Origin: UMGS1498 sp900552335 | Lineage (GTDB): Bacteria; Bacillota_I; Bacilli_A; RF39; UBA660 | DNA: 27,035 nt | NCBI GenBank assembly: GCA_902477075.1 | Contig: CABSFU010000012.1 | Span: 1 to 27,035 of the forward strand | Reading direction: 5' to 3' | Shown: piece after piece, positions 1 to 6,865 of the stretch | Layout of the letters: the number at the start of each line of letters is the position of its first letter | Numbering within the stretch: the stretch's first letter is position 1 | The notes under the pieces: generated by a model | What the model was told of the DNA's origin: nothing | Database searches by the model: none | Seen by the model: the letters and a program-made list of their open reading frames with translations, nothing else | Made by a program: the position numbers and the translations under genes

Positions 1-25
1 TAAATAAAATTTATTAAACATATTT

Positions 26-57
26 GAACTGATTAAAAATGGTCAGTTCTTTTTTTA
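26..57 (+). terminator. Rho-independent terminator of a gene left of the window
   Basis: The arms GAACTGA (26-32) and TCAGTTC (43-49) pair perfectly across a short loop and are followed by a T run. It faces right, so it ends a transcript entering from the left edge. It may mark the boundary between the upstream chromosome and the accessory island. Confidence 0.8.
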
Positions 58-109
58 TGCCAGAAATGTAATACATAGCCATCTTATTAAATTAAGGTGC
101 CTAAATTAA

Positions 110-292
110 AAGAAAGGAGGAATTGGTAAAACAACAACAACCTTTAATCTTGGTGTAGCATTGGCTAAACAAGGAAAAAGAGTGTTAGTTGTAGATGTTG
201 ATCCTCAGAGTAATTTAACTATTTTAAGGCTGAGTAAGTATGCTAATTGCAATTTTAAAATTAAGTATAGAAATACTAATTCTATATACTAA
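110..292 (+). pseudogene. ParA/Soj-type partition ATPase fragment
   Basis: A 60-codon open stretch with no start codon, preceded in frame by TAA (107-109). It encodes the deviant Walker A motif KKGGIGKTTTT, then NLGVALAKQGKRVLVVDVDPQSNLT, split here as NLGVALAKQGKR and VLVVDVDPQSNLT. That is the first 40 or so conserved residues of a ParA/MinD-family ATPase. After SNLT the reading frame runs into unrelated residues and stops at 290-292, so the rest of the protein (normally about 250 residues) is gone. ParA homologues are typical of plasmids and integrative elements as well as chromosomes. With the recombinase remnant at 6453-6803 it suggests that this stretch is the worn remains of a mobile element. 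The gene cannot be functional. Confidence 0.8.
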
Positions 293-330
293 AATAAAAA
301 AGGTTATTTCTAAAATAAAGAAATAGCCTT
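290..330 (-). terminator. Hairpin with T run on the minus strand
   Basis: Arms at 300-311 and 319-330 (AAGGTTATTTCT and AGAAATAGCCTT) pair with one G-T. Read on the minus strand the hairpin is followed by a T-rich run (299 to 290), as in an intrinsic terminator. On the plus strand no T run follows. No minus-strand gene remains to the right, so it may be a relic of a lost gene. Confidence 0.5.
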
Positions 331-348
331 GATACATAATTAAATTAT

Positions 349-388
349 ATTACAAAATTGTAATATTGAGTAATATTAGAATGACGAC
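349..388 (+). promoter_or_regulatory. BceR-type operator upstream of the glycosyltransferase gene
   Basis: TTACAAAATTGTAA (350-363) fits TTACA-N4-TGTAA, the form described for BceR-like regulators of peptide-antibiotic resistance. A second half site TAATATT (371-377) starts 21 bp after the first and ACGAC (384-388) starts 34 bp after it. The same three elements at the same offsets occur at 2918-2957 before the ABC transporter. It most likely binds the response regulator encoded at 1238-1900. Confidence 0.75.
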
Positions 389-456
389 TTATATGATAAA
401 AAATGATAATATTATTGCAATAAATTACTTTTTAGTAAAGAAGGGATTAGCATTAT

Positions 457-1146
457 ATGAAATTAGTTAAAAAGATTATAATAACAGTTTTATTAATATT
501 TATTTGTATAGGAAGTTATTTTATTTGTAGTGGTTATCAAATGTATAAGAATGCCATAAATAAAATGCCATTAAAGGATAAAATTACAACAATTAGGCAA
601 AAAGAAGATTATACAAAAATTGATGATATGCCTCAAATATATTTAAAAGCAGTTGTATCAGTTGAAGATCATAGATTTTACAAACATTTTGGGATAGATG
701 TCATTTCTATTGGAAGAGCATTTGTAAATGATATAAAAAAAATGAAATTTGTAGAGGGAGGAAGCACAATTACCCAACAACTAGCCAAGAATATCTATTT
801 TACACAAGATAAGAAAATAGTAAGGAAAGTTGCAGAAATTTTTATGGCATTTAGCATAGAAAGTAACTATAATAAGGATGAAATATTAGAATTATATTTG
901 AATACTTCATATTTTGGCAATGGATTTTATTCTGTTAAGTCAGCAAGTTTATGTTATTTTAATAAATTACCAAAAAATATGAACGATAGTGAATCAATTA
1001 TGCTAGCAGGAATCCCAAATGCTCCGTCTTTATATAATCCAATTCAAAATAAAAATTTAGCAATTGAAAGGCAGAGGCAAGTTATAAACAAAATGATTAA
1101 ATATGGTAACCTAGATAAAGTTGAAGCAGAAAAAATTATAAAATAA
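457..1146 (+). CDS. Monofunctional peptidoglycan glycosyltransferase (GT51)
   Basis: The protein has 229 residues: one membrane anchor (about 8-28) and an extracytoplasmic GT51 domain. GT51 enzymes polymerise lipid II into glycan strands. The two hallmark motifs are present: EDHRFYKHFGID, containing the catalytic Glu, and EGGSTITQQLAKN. There is no transpeptidase domain and the length suits a free-standing enzyme of the MtgA/SgtB type. The ATG follows AAGAAGGG at a rather long spacing. The operator at 349-388 is shared with the BceAB-type transporter, so the gene is probably induced with the resistance module. A separate route for glycan polymerisation could help when peptide antibiotics sequester lipid II; this role is inference. 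The family call is secure, the regulon membership likely. Confidence 0.93.
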   Translation: MKLVKKIIITVLLIFICIGSYFICSGYQMYKNAINKMPLKDKITTIRQKEDYTKIDDMPQIYLKAVVSVEDHRFYKHFGIDVISIGRAFVNDIKKMKFVEGGSTITQQLAKNIYFTQDKKIVRKVAEIFMAFSIESNYNKDEILELYLNTSYFGNGFYSVKSASLCYFNKLPKNMNDSESIMLAGIPNAPSLYNPIQNKNLAIERQRQVINKMIKYGNLDKVEAEKIIK

Positions 1147-1189
1147 TTATATTTAATTTTCTGAATTATTATAAGTTATAAAATTAAAG

Positions 1190-1198
1190 TGATATAAT
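1190..1198 (+). promoter_or_regulatory. Extended -10 promoter of the two-component operon
   Basis: TGATATAAT gives a TGn-extended -10 with a perfect TATAAT at 1193-1198 and no clear -35. It lies 39 bp before the response-regulator ATG and would drive the regulator-kinase pair at a basal level. Confidence 0.5.
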
Positions 1199-1237
1199 AT
1201 GAATGATTAAAAAGCAAATTATGAAAGGAGACAAACT

Positions 1238-1900
1238 ATGAAAAAAATATTAATTATAGAAGATGAAAAAATCATCAGAAATGAGTTAAAATCTTTGTTA
1301 GAAAATTCAGGGTATGAAGTATTAATTATAGAAAAGTTTGATAATGTTAAAGAAAATATAAAAAATATGAAATTTGATTTAATTTTAATGGATATTAATT
1401 TACCTAATAAAAATGGCGAAATTTTATTAAAAGAAATTAGAAAAGAATCTAGTGTTCCTATTATTATGGTTACGAGCAGAGTAGGAGAAGTAGATGAAGT
1501 TTTATCTATATCTTATGGTGCAGACGATTATATTACTAAGCCATATAATCCAACAATCTTATTATTGAGAATACAAAATATATTTAAACGAATGGATAAT
1601 AATATGGACGACTTATTTTATGATAATGTTAGTGTTAATCCACAAAAAGGAATATTGAAACAAGGTGAAAATGTATTAGAACTAACTAAAAATGAAATGA
1701 TTATCTTTACATATCTTTTAAGTAATCGTGGTAGAATAGTAACTCGTGATGATTTAATGACAGATTTATGGAATAATAATGAATTTATAAATGACAACGC
1801 TCTAACAGTAAATATAAGTAGATTAAGAGCAAAATTAAAAAGTTTTGGCTATGAAGATGTAATAGATACTAGAAAAGGAATGGGTTATATTTTATTATGA
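1238..1900 (+). CDS. OmpR-family response regulator, BceR-like
   Basis: The protein has 220 residues. The receiver domain (about 1-115) has the acidic pair E8/D9, the phospho-acceptor D52 in LILMDINLP, T79/S80 and the conserved K101 in ITKPYN. A winged-helix output domain follows (about 125-220), ending in the family motif TRKGMGYIL. GAAAGGAGA gives a strong ribosome site before the ATG. The gene overlaps the kinase gene by 4 bases (ATGA). It sits next to a BceS-type kinase and a BceAB-type transporter, so it should activate that transporter in response to antimicrobial peptides. Its probable operators are the two identical TTACAAAATTGTAA sites at 350 and 2919. Confidence 0.94.
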   Translation: MKKILIIEDEKIIRNELKSLLENSGYEVLIIEKFDNVKENIKNMKFDLILMDINLPNKNGEILLKEIRKESSVPIIMVTSRVGEVDEVLSISYGADDYITKPYNPTILLLRIQNIFKRMDNNMDDLFYDNVSVNPQKGILKQGENVLELTKNEMIIFTYLLSNRGRIVTRDDLMTDLWNNNEFINDNALTVNISRLRAKLKSFGYEDVIDTRKGMGYILL

Positions 1901-2916
1901 AATTTAGTAGATATTTAAAAGATAAACTTTATGCACTTCTTCTATCACTAATTAGTATTGGTATCGTATTGCTTATATTCTTTGCTTTCAAAATTGATAA
2001 TGGTGTAATAATTGCCACAACATTTGTATTAATCATTTGGAGTTTATCGCTTTTATTAATTGATTATTTAAGAAAGAAAAAATTTTATACAGAATTAATT
2101 TCTAATATTGAGGCATTAGATAAAGGTTATTTAGTATTAGAAACTCTTGATAAACCAGTATTTTATGAAGGCAAATTATTACATCAAGCACTCTATGAAA
2201 TTAATAAATCAATGAGTGAAAATGTTAAGAGAATAGAAGAACAATGGGATGACTTTAAAAACTATATAGAAATGTGGATCCACGAAGTAAAAATTCCATT
2301 AGCAACTTTAATATTGATTAGTAATAATCATAAAGATAAATTTGATAAAAAGACAAAATCACAACTAAAACGATTAGAGGATTATGTAGATCAAGTATTA
2401 TATTATGCAAGAAGTGAGAATGCAGAAAAAGATTACTTGATAAAAGATACAGAATTATCAAAAGTAATAAAAAATGTAGGTCTTAAAAACATGGTTGACC
2501 TACTAGAAAATAAAGTTGATTATAATGTTGAAAACGTTAATGTTAAAGTCTTAACCGATTCTAAATGGTTAGAATTTATATTAGGTCAAATTATTAATAA
2601 TTGTATTAAATATAAAAGAGATATTAATAATTCTTACATCAAAATATCTGTAAGAGATGAAAAATATAAAACTACACTTATAATTGAAGATAATGGTATA
2701 GGAATAAAAGATTCTGATTTAAAACAAGTATTTGATAAGTCCTTTACAGGAGAAAATGGAAGAAATACAAGTAAATCAACTGGTATGGGATTATTTATTG
2801 CTAAAAATATGTGTAGTAAACTAGGGCATAAAATAAATATTGAATCAAAAGAAAATGAATATACACGAGTATATATAACATTTGCAAAAGACAAATATTA
2901 CGAAGTTTTAAAGTAA
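1897..2916 (+). CDS. Intramembrane-sensing histidine kinase, BceS-like
   Basis: The protein has 339 residues. Two closely spaced membrane segments (about 13-32 and 36-56) have almost no loop between them, the hallmark of intramembrane-sensing kinases that take their signal from a partner BceAB transporter. The phospho-accepting His is H129 in MWIHEVKIPLA. The ATPase domain shows an N box (GQIINN, 230-235), DNGIGI (265-270) and GMGL (296-299). It is co-translated with the response regulator through an ATGA overlap. Its TAA stop (2914-2916) abuts the operator of the transporter operon. The sensing mechanism is inferred from architecture and neighbours. Confidence 0.94.
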   Translation: MKFSRYLKDKLYALLLSLISIGIVLLIFFAFKIDNGVIIATTFVLIIWSLSLLLIDYLRKKKFYTELISNIEALDKGYLVLETLDKPVFYEGKLLHQALYEINKSMSENVKRIEEQWDDFKNYIEMWIHEVKIPLATLILISNNHKDKFDKKTKSQLKRLEDYVDQVLYYARSENAEKDYLIKDTELSKVIKNVGLKNMVDLLENKVDYNVENVNVKVLTDSKWLEFILGQIINNCIKYKRDINNSYIKISVRDEKYKTTLIIEDNGIGIKDSDLKQVFDKSFTGENGRNTSKSTGMGLFIAKNMCSKLGHKINIESKENEYTRVYITFAKDKYYEVLK

Positions 2917-2917
2917 T

Positions 2918-2957
2918 ATTACAAAATTGTAATGTTTTGTAATATTGAACGAACGAC
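2918..2957 (+). promoter_or_regulatory. BceR-type operator upstream of the ABC transporter operon
   Basis: TTACAAAATTGTAA (2919-2932) is identical to the site at 350-363. A half site TAATATT (2940-2946) begins 21 bp on and ACGAC (2953-2957) 34 bp on, the same offsets as at the first site. Within it, TTGTAATGTT and TTGTAATATT (2927-2946) form a head-to-tail 10-bp repeat, as expected for an OmpR-family dimer on one face of the helix. The only -10-like sequence nearby is weak, consistent with an activator-dependent promoter. Confidence 0.8.
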
Positions 2958-3003
2958 AAAATAATATTTTTAATTTATTATTATTTATGGAAGGAGAAAT
3001 TAT

Positions 3004-3771
3004 ATGGAAAATATTTTAAAAGTTGACAAAATTGAAAAATACTATGGTAGTCGTTCATCTTTAACAAAGGCGATTGATAATTTATCATTTGAAGTTGATA
3101 AAGGCGAATTTGTTGCTATCATGGGAGCCTCTGGATCAGGTAAAACTACTCTTTTAAATGTTATTTCTACTATTGATAGAGTAACATCTGGGCATATTTA
3201 TGTTGGTGGTGAAGATATAACAAAATTAAAAGGAAACCAACTTAATAAATTTAGAAGAGAAGAATTGGGATTTATCTTTCAGGATTTTAACTTGTTAGAT
3301 ACTTTAACTGCCTACGAAAATATTGCACTTGCTCTATCTATTCAAAATGCTAATGTATCAGAAATTGAAGAAAAGATAAAGAAAGTTGCTGATGAATTAG
3401 ATATTAAAGATATCTTAAAGAAATATCCCTATCAAATGAGTGGAGGACAAAAACAAAGAGTTGCATCTGCTAGAGCAATTATTACAGATCCAAAGTTAAT
3501 ACTTGCAGATGAGCCAACAGGAGCATTAGATTCTAAATCTGCTAAAATGTTACTTGAAAAATTTAATCATTTAAACGAAGAACTTTCAGCAACAATTCTT
3601 ATGGTAACTCATGATGCTTTTACTGCCTCTTATGCACAAAGAGTGGTCTTTATCAAAGATGGTAAAATTTTTAAAGAGATTCATAAAGGTAATGATTCTA
3701 GGAAAGAATTTTTTGATAAGATTATTGATGTAGTAACATTACTTGGTGGCGATTTAAATGATGCTTTGTAA
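3004..3771 (+). CDS. ABC transporter ATPase, BceA-like
   Basis: The 255-residue protein is a full nucleotide-binding domain: Walker A GASGSGKTT (41-49), Q-loop Q93 in FIFQDFN, signature MSGGQKQR (145-152), Walker B LILADE (165-170) and the switch His H203 in VTHD. It belongs to the MacB/LolD-like group that pairs with FtsX-type permeases. AAGGAG gives a strong ribosome site. The stop codon lies inside the start of the permease gene (14-base overlap), indicating translational coupling. BceAB systems free lipid II-cycle targets from antimicrobial peptides such as bacitracin or lantibiotics. The substrate cannot be told from sequence. Confidence 0.95.
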   Translation: MENILKVDKIEKYYGSRSSLTKAIDNLSFEVDKGEFVAIMGASGSGKTTLLNVISTIDRVTSGHIYVGGEDITKLKGNQLNKFRREELGFIFQDFNLLDTLTAYENIALALSIQNANVSEIEEKIKKVADELDIKDILKKYPYQMSGGQKQRVASARAIITDPKLILADEPTGALDSKSAKMLLEKFNHLNEELSATILMVTHDAFTASYAQRVVFIKDGKIFKEIHKGNDSRKEFFDKIIDVVTLLGGDLNDAL

Positions 3772-5830
3772 ATTATCAATAAAAAACATTAAGAAAAGTA
3801 TGAAAGACTATGCCATCTACTTTTTTACTTTAATTCTTGGTGTAGCAATATTTTATGTATTTAATGCACTTGGCTCACAAACAGTAATGTTAGATGTATC
3901 ATCATCTGCTGAAGAATTAATTGAACTTATGATGACAATGTTATCTGGAGTTAGTGTATTTGTGTCATTTATACTAGGATTTTTGATTATATATGCTTCA
4001 AGATTTTTAATAAAAAGAAGAAATAAAGAATTTGGTATTTATTTAACTCTTGGTATGAGTAAAAGAAAAATATCTATGATTCTATTCTTTGAAACACTAT
4101 TTATTGGAATTATCTCATTAGCAGTAGGTCTTGGAATAGGTATTATTCTATCCCAATTAATGAGTTTAGTAGTTGCTAATATGTTTGAAGCAAATCTTAC
4201 AAAATTCGCATTTGTATTTTCTAAAGCATCTTGTATTAAAACTATAATTTACTTTGGAATTATGTATTTACTTGTAATGATTTTTAATACTTATAGTGTA
4301 AGCAAATGTAAGTTAATAGATTTATTAAATGGTGCAAAAAAAAGTGAAAAAATTAAACTTAAAAATCCAATTTTATGTATAATTATTTTTATTATTTCAT
4401 GCTTAGTTTTGGGTAAAGCATATCACATGGTAACAGTTGAGTTTCTTACTTTACACGATGTTAAAGATATATTAAAACCAATTGTAATGGGAGCAGTATC
4501 AACATTCTTTATTTTTTGGTCTTTATCAGGACTTATTTTAAGAATTGCTATGAGTATAAAGAAATTTTATTATAAAGGATTAAATAGTTTTACTTTAAGA
4601 CAGTTCAGTAGCAAGATCAATACAACAGTTTTTTCAACAACAATTATTTGTTTAATGTTATTTATTACAATATGTTTATTATCTGCTTGTCTAACAATGA
4701 AAAATTCAATGAATGCTAACATAAGAGAACTAGCACCTGCCGACTTTGAATTTACAATTAATATGAACATGGATAAATACTATGATAGTTTTAGAAATTA
4801 TGGTTATAATGATAATCAAATTAAAAATTCTCATTATACTGCATTAGAAATGTTTGATGTATTCAATTATGATATTACTAAAGATATAAAGGACTATATT
4901 GAAATTAATACTTATGCAACACCAGACTTAACTATGAATCAAACTCTAGGATCGAAACTAGTTGAAGTAAGAACAAGTTTTCCTTTTTTGCAATATGATA
5001 CAAAAGAATCAATAATGAAAATAAGCGATTATAATAAAGTGGCTAGGTTTTATGGAAATGAAGAATATTCTCTTAAAGATGATGAATATATGATAGTTGC
5101 AGATTTTAAATCAATGGTTGAAATTAGGAATATTGCTTTAAAAAATGGAGAACAAATCAATTTGTTTGGTCATACATTAAAACCAAAATATGATTCTTGC
5201 CGAGATGGTTTTCTAGAAATGTCTAGTAATCATATTAATACAGGAATTATATTAGTTTCTGATAATGTCATAGATGAAAATTATTTAATTCAAAATCATC
5301 TTATAGGTAATTATATTGCTACTGATAAAGAAGAAATCATAAAAATAGAAGATAATATTAATAAACTAGCAAAAAATCCAAAAGCAAACGATTATTTACT
5401 TCCTAGTGGTTCTACTAAGTTAGCTATCAAAGAGGCAACAACTGGATTATCAGCAATGGTAACATTTATTGGGTTATATTTGGGAGTTATCTTTCTAATT
5501 AGTAGTGCAGCAATACTTGGATTAAAAGAATTATCTGAAAGTAGTGATAATAAACAAAGATTTAGAATGTTAAGAAAAATTGGTACAGATGAAAAGATGA
5601 TTAATAAAGCATTATTTAGACAAATTGCAGTATTCTTTATGCTACCATTAATATTGGCTCTAATCCATTCTGTATTTGGAATAATGTTTGCTATGAAAAT
5701 TTTAGAGGTATTTGGTAATGAACAATTATTACCATCAATTATAATGACTGCTATATTTATAGTCGTTATATATGGAGGATATTTCTTAATTACTTATTAT
5801 TGCAGTAAAAATATAATTAAGGAAAAATAA
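3758..5830 (+). CDS. ABC transporter permease, BceB-like
   Basis: The protein has 690 residues with the ten-helix plan of BceB permeases: helices near 20-37, 63-83, 103-135, 160-178, 203-222, 240-263, 288-312, then a large extracellular domain of roughly 250 residues, then helices near 563-587, 626-650 and 660-682. FtsX-like blocks occur in both halves (RRNKEFGIYLTLGM and RFRMLRKIGTDEKM). The large outer domain is the part that binds the peptide and sets specificity in this family. The first two codons are both ATG (3758 and 3761) and either may be used. It is the last gene of the module and is followed by a terminator. Confidence 0.93.
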   Translation: MMLCKLSIKNIKKSMKDYAIYFFTLILGVAIFYVFNALGSQTVMLDVSSSAEELIELMMTMLSGVSVFVSFILGFLIIYASRFLIKRRNKEFGIYLTLGMSKRKISMILFFETLFIGIISLAVGLGIGIILSQLMSLVVANMFEANLTKFAFVFSKASCIKTIIYFGIMYLLVMIFNTYSVSKCKLIDLLNGAKKSEKIKLKNPILCIIIFIISCLVLGKAYHMVTVEFLTLHDVKDILKPIVMGAVSTFFIFWSLSGLILRIAMSIKKFYYKGLNSFTLRQFSSKINTTVFSTTIICLMLFITICLLSACLTMKNSMNANIRELAPADFEFTINMNMDKYYDSFRNYGYNDNQIKNSHYTALEMFDVFNYDITKDIKDYIEINTYATPDLTMNQTLGSKLVEVRTSFPFLQYDTKESIMKISDYNKVARFYGNEEYSLKDDEYMIVADFKSMVEIRNIALKNGEQINLFGHTLKPKYDSCRDGFLEMSSNHINTGIILVSDNVIDENYLIQNHLIGNYIATDKEEIIKIEDNINKLAKNPKANDYLLPSGSTKLAIKEATTGLSAMVTFIGLYLGVIFLISSAAILGLKELSESSDNKQRFRMLRKIGTDEKMINKALFRQIAVFFMLPLILALIHSVFGIMFAMKILEVFGNEQLLPSIIMTAIFIVVIYGGYFLITYYCSKNIIKEK

Positions 5831-5850
5831 TATATCTGATAAAACGATAA

Positions 5851-5877
5851 AAGAGGCTATTACAAGCCTCTTATTTT
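5851..5877. terminator. Bidirectional terminator between permease and HTH gene
   Basis: AAGAGGCT (5851-5858) and AGCCTCTT (5865-5872) form an 8-bp stem with a 6-base loop. A TTATTTTAAT tail follows on the plus strand. On the minus strand the preceding A-rich run becomes a T run. The stem therefore serves both convergent genes. Confidence 0.8.
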
Positions 5878-6115
5878 AATACTCCAATTTCTCCATATCA
5901 AATAATGGAGAGTCATAAAAATCTTTAAGTTCTATTTTTAAAGTTTTACATATTTTAAAGATAATTGTAGAACTTGGATTATCTACATTGTTTGCCAGTA
6001 ATGCTCTTAATGTTGATGGCGCAATAGCAGATAATTCAGCAAGTTTATTTGGAGTGTAATTATATTTGTTACATAATTCAAGTATTCTTAAAGTAATTGC
6101 CTCTTTAAATAATAT
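5876..6115 (-). CDS. Xre-family helix-turn-helix regulator with an apparent AUA start
   Basis: The reading frame encodes 79 residues ending at TAA. It contains a helix-turn-helix of the HTH_3/Xre type: residues ITLRILELCNKYNYTPNKL, then AELSAIAPSTLRALL, then STIIFKICKTLKIELKDFY. No ATG, GTG or TTG lies before the conserved region; the only ATG is near the C-terminus. An excellent ribosome site AAGGAG (6125-6130, minus strand) sits 9 bases before an ATA codon at 6115-6113, exactly where the family would begin (Ile-Leu-Phe-Lys-Glu-Ala). Either AUA is used as a rare start or an ATG has mutated and the gene is silent. Its upstream region contains repeated ATCGGTTG sites and a divergent promoter, so autoregulation is likely. 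Confidence 0.7.
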   Translation of the reverse strand: MLFKEAITLRILELCNKYNYTPNKLAELSAIAPSTLRALLANNVDNPSSTIIFKICKTLKIELKDFYDSPLFDMEKLEY

Positions 6116-6154
6116 TTTAAAAATCTCCTTAACACTGCAAAAATCCTAGCAGAA

Positions 6155-6211
6155 ATCGGTTGAAATTATACGCCGATATCGGTTGGCTTTTGGAGGCTAT
6201 AATGCTATAAT
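6155..6211 (+). promoter_or_regulatory. Divergent promoter region with repeated operator motifs
   Basis: On the plus strand TTGGCT (6183-6188), a 17-bp spacer and TATAAT (6206-6211) form a good promoter. On the minus strand TATAAT (6170-6165) could serve the HTH gene. ATCGGTTG occurs at 6155-6162 and 6178-6185, and CCGATATCGG (6173-6182) is a perfect palindrome. The second copy overlaps the plus-strand -35, the usual place for a repressor to act. Confidence 0.65.
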
Positions 6212-6252
6212 GTCAATGTAGTTAAATAAAAATATGAAATTTATAATTGATT

Positions 6253-6298
6253 AAGCAGTACGAAAGGATTATAAAAGTTTTTTTGTATTGCTTTTTTT
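6253..6298 (+). terminator. Leader terminator or attenuator
   Basis: AAGCAGTAC (6253-6261) pairs with GTATTGCTT (6285-6293) with one G-T, and seven Ts follow (6292-6298). It lies about 45 bp downstream of the strong promoter at 6183-6211 and before the next reading frame. It would therefore make a short RNA of roughly 80 bases or act as an attenuator. The 23-base loop is A-rich. Confidence 0.5.
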
Positions 6299-6343
6299 AT
6301 CAAAAAATGATGGAAATAAATGGATTTGGAGGAGTAGTAAGAA

Positions 6344-6472
6344 ATGTTTGAAGAATTATTAATATCAGTACTATTTATTATTGTTTTAATTATTTTGTGC
6401 ATAATTTCTAATTTGTATTCAAAAAAGGAAGAAAAAAAAAGAAAAATATATAATGTTAAGGAATTCAATTAA
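6344..6472 (+). CDS. Small membrane protein, unknown function
   Basis: A 42-residue frame with ATG and a GGAGG ribosome site (6328-6332) at slightly long spacing. Residues 5-23 (LLISVLFIIVLIILCIISN) form one membrane helix and a highly basic tail (KKEEKKRKIY) follows. It lies downstream of the divergent promoter and leader terminator at 6183-6298. Its end overlaps the recombinase remnant in another frame by 20 bases. I do not recognise a family. It could be a real small protein or a chance frame in decaying element DNA. Confidence 0.4.
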   Translation: MFEELLISVLFIIVLIILCIISNLYSKKEEKKRKIYNVKEFN

Positions 6473-6803
6473 AGAAGATTTAAAAGAGAACTTTATATCG
6501 GAAGAAGAATACTGACAATATAATAAAGAGTATAGTGATAAAACTAAAAAAATAAAAGAAGATATACAATTATATGAGGAGGAAAAAGAAACAATAAAAA
6601 ATAACGATACTGATTGGATGAATATATTTAAAAAGAAAGAAAAAATAAATGAACTAAATAGATTATTGATAGATGAGTTAATTGAAGATATTGTTGTTAA
6701 TGAAGATGGTAATATAAAAGTAATATTCAAATATGAAGATAAATATTTTGAGGCTCTTGACTTTATAAATAAACAAAAATATGATATAATACTTTCAAGT
6801 TAA
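6453..6803 (+). pseudogene. C-terminal remnant of a large serine recombinase
   Basis: The frame reads MLRNSIKEDLKENFISEEEY, stop, QYNKEYSDKTKKIKEDIQLY and continues to an ending containing RLLIDELIEDIVVNEDG and IKVIFKYEDKY. The ISEEEY coiled-coil segment followed by the LIDxIxVxEDGxIxxxFxY strand pattern is the typical C-terminal end of large serine recombinases of integrative elements. The N-terminal catalytic domain and the zinc ribbon are absent and TGA at 6513-6515 breaks the frame. An ATG at 6618 leaves a 61-residue open piece that would have no recombinase function. It lies immediately before the terminator and rbgA, so the element probably ended about here. In-frame continuity on both sides of the TGA shows recent decay. 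Confidence 0.8.
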
Positions 6804-6814
6804 AAACGAAAAAC

Positions 6815-6836
6815 AAATACTTTTAAGTATTTTTTT
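6815..6836 (+). terminator. Intrinsic terminator after the recombinase remnant
   Basis: AAATACT (6815-6821) pairs with AGTATTT (6826-6832) across a four-base loop and runs into Ts. It separates the accessory island from rbgA. Confidence 0.65.
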
Positions 6837-6865
6837 AAATGATAGAATAGAAAGAAGTGATTAAA

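Noticed and set aside
2634..2894. Minus-strand open frame inside the histidine kinase gene
   Set aside because: It lies wholly within a clear kinase gene, has no ribosome site and shows only the composition expected of an antisense shadow in AT-rich DNA.
6513..6515. TGA read as tryptophan (mycoplasma code)
   Set aside because: TGA ends several clear genes here (for example the sigma factor, the exporter and queH), so it is a normal stop.
6419..6730. Minus-strand frame rich in Phe and Ser opposite the recombinase remnant
   Set aside because: It is the antisense of lysine/glutamate-rich coiled-coil codons; the plus strand has recognisable recombinase similarity.
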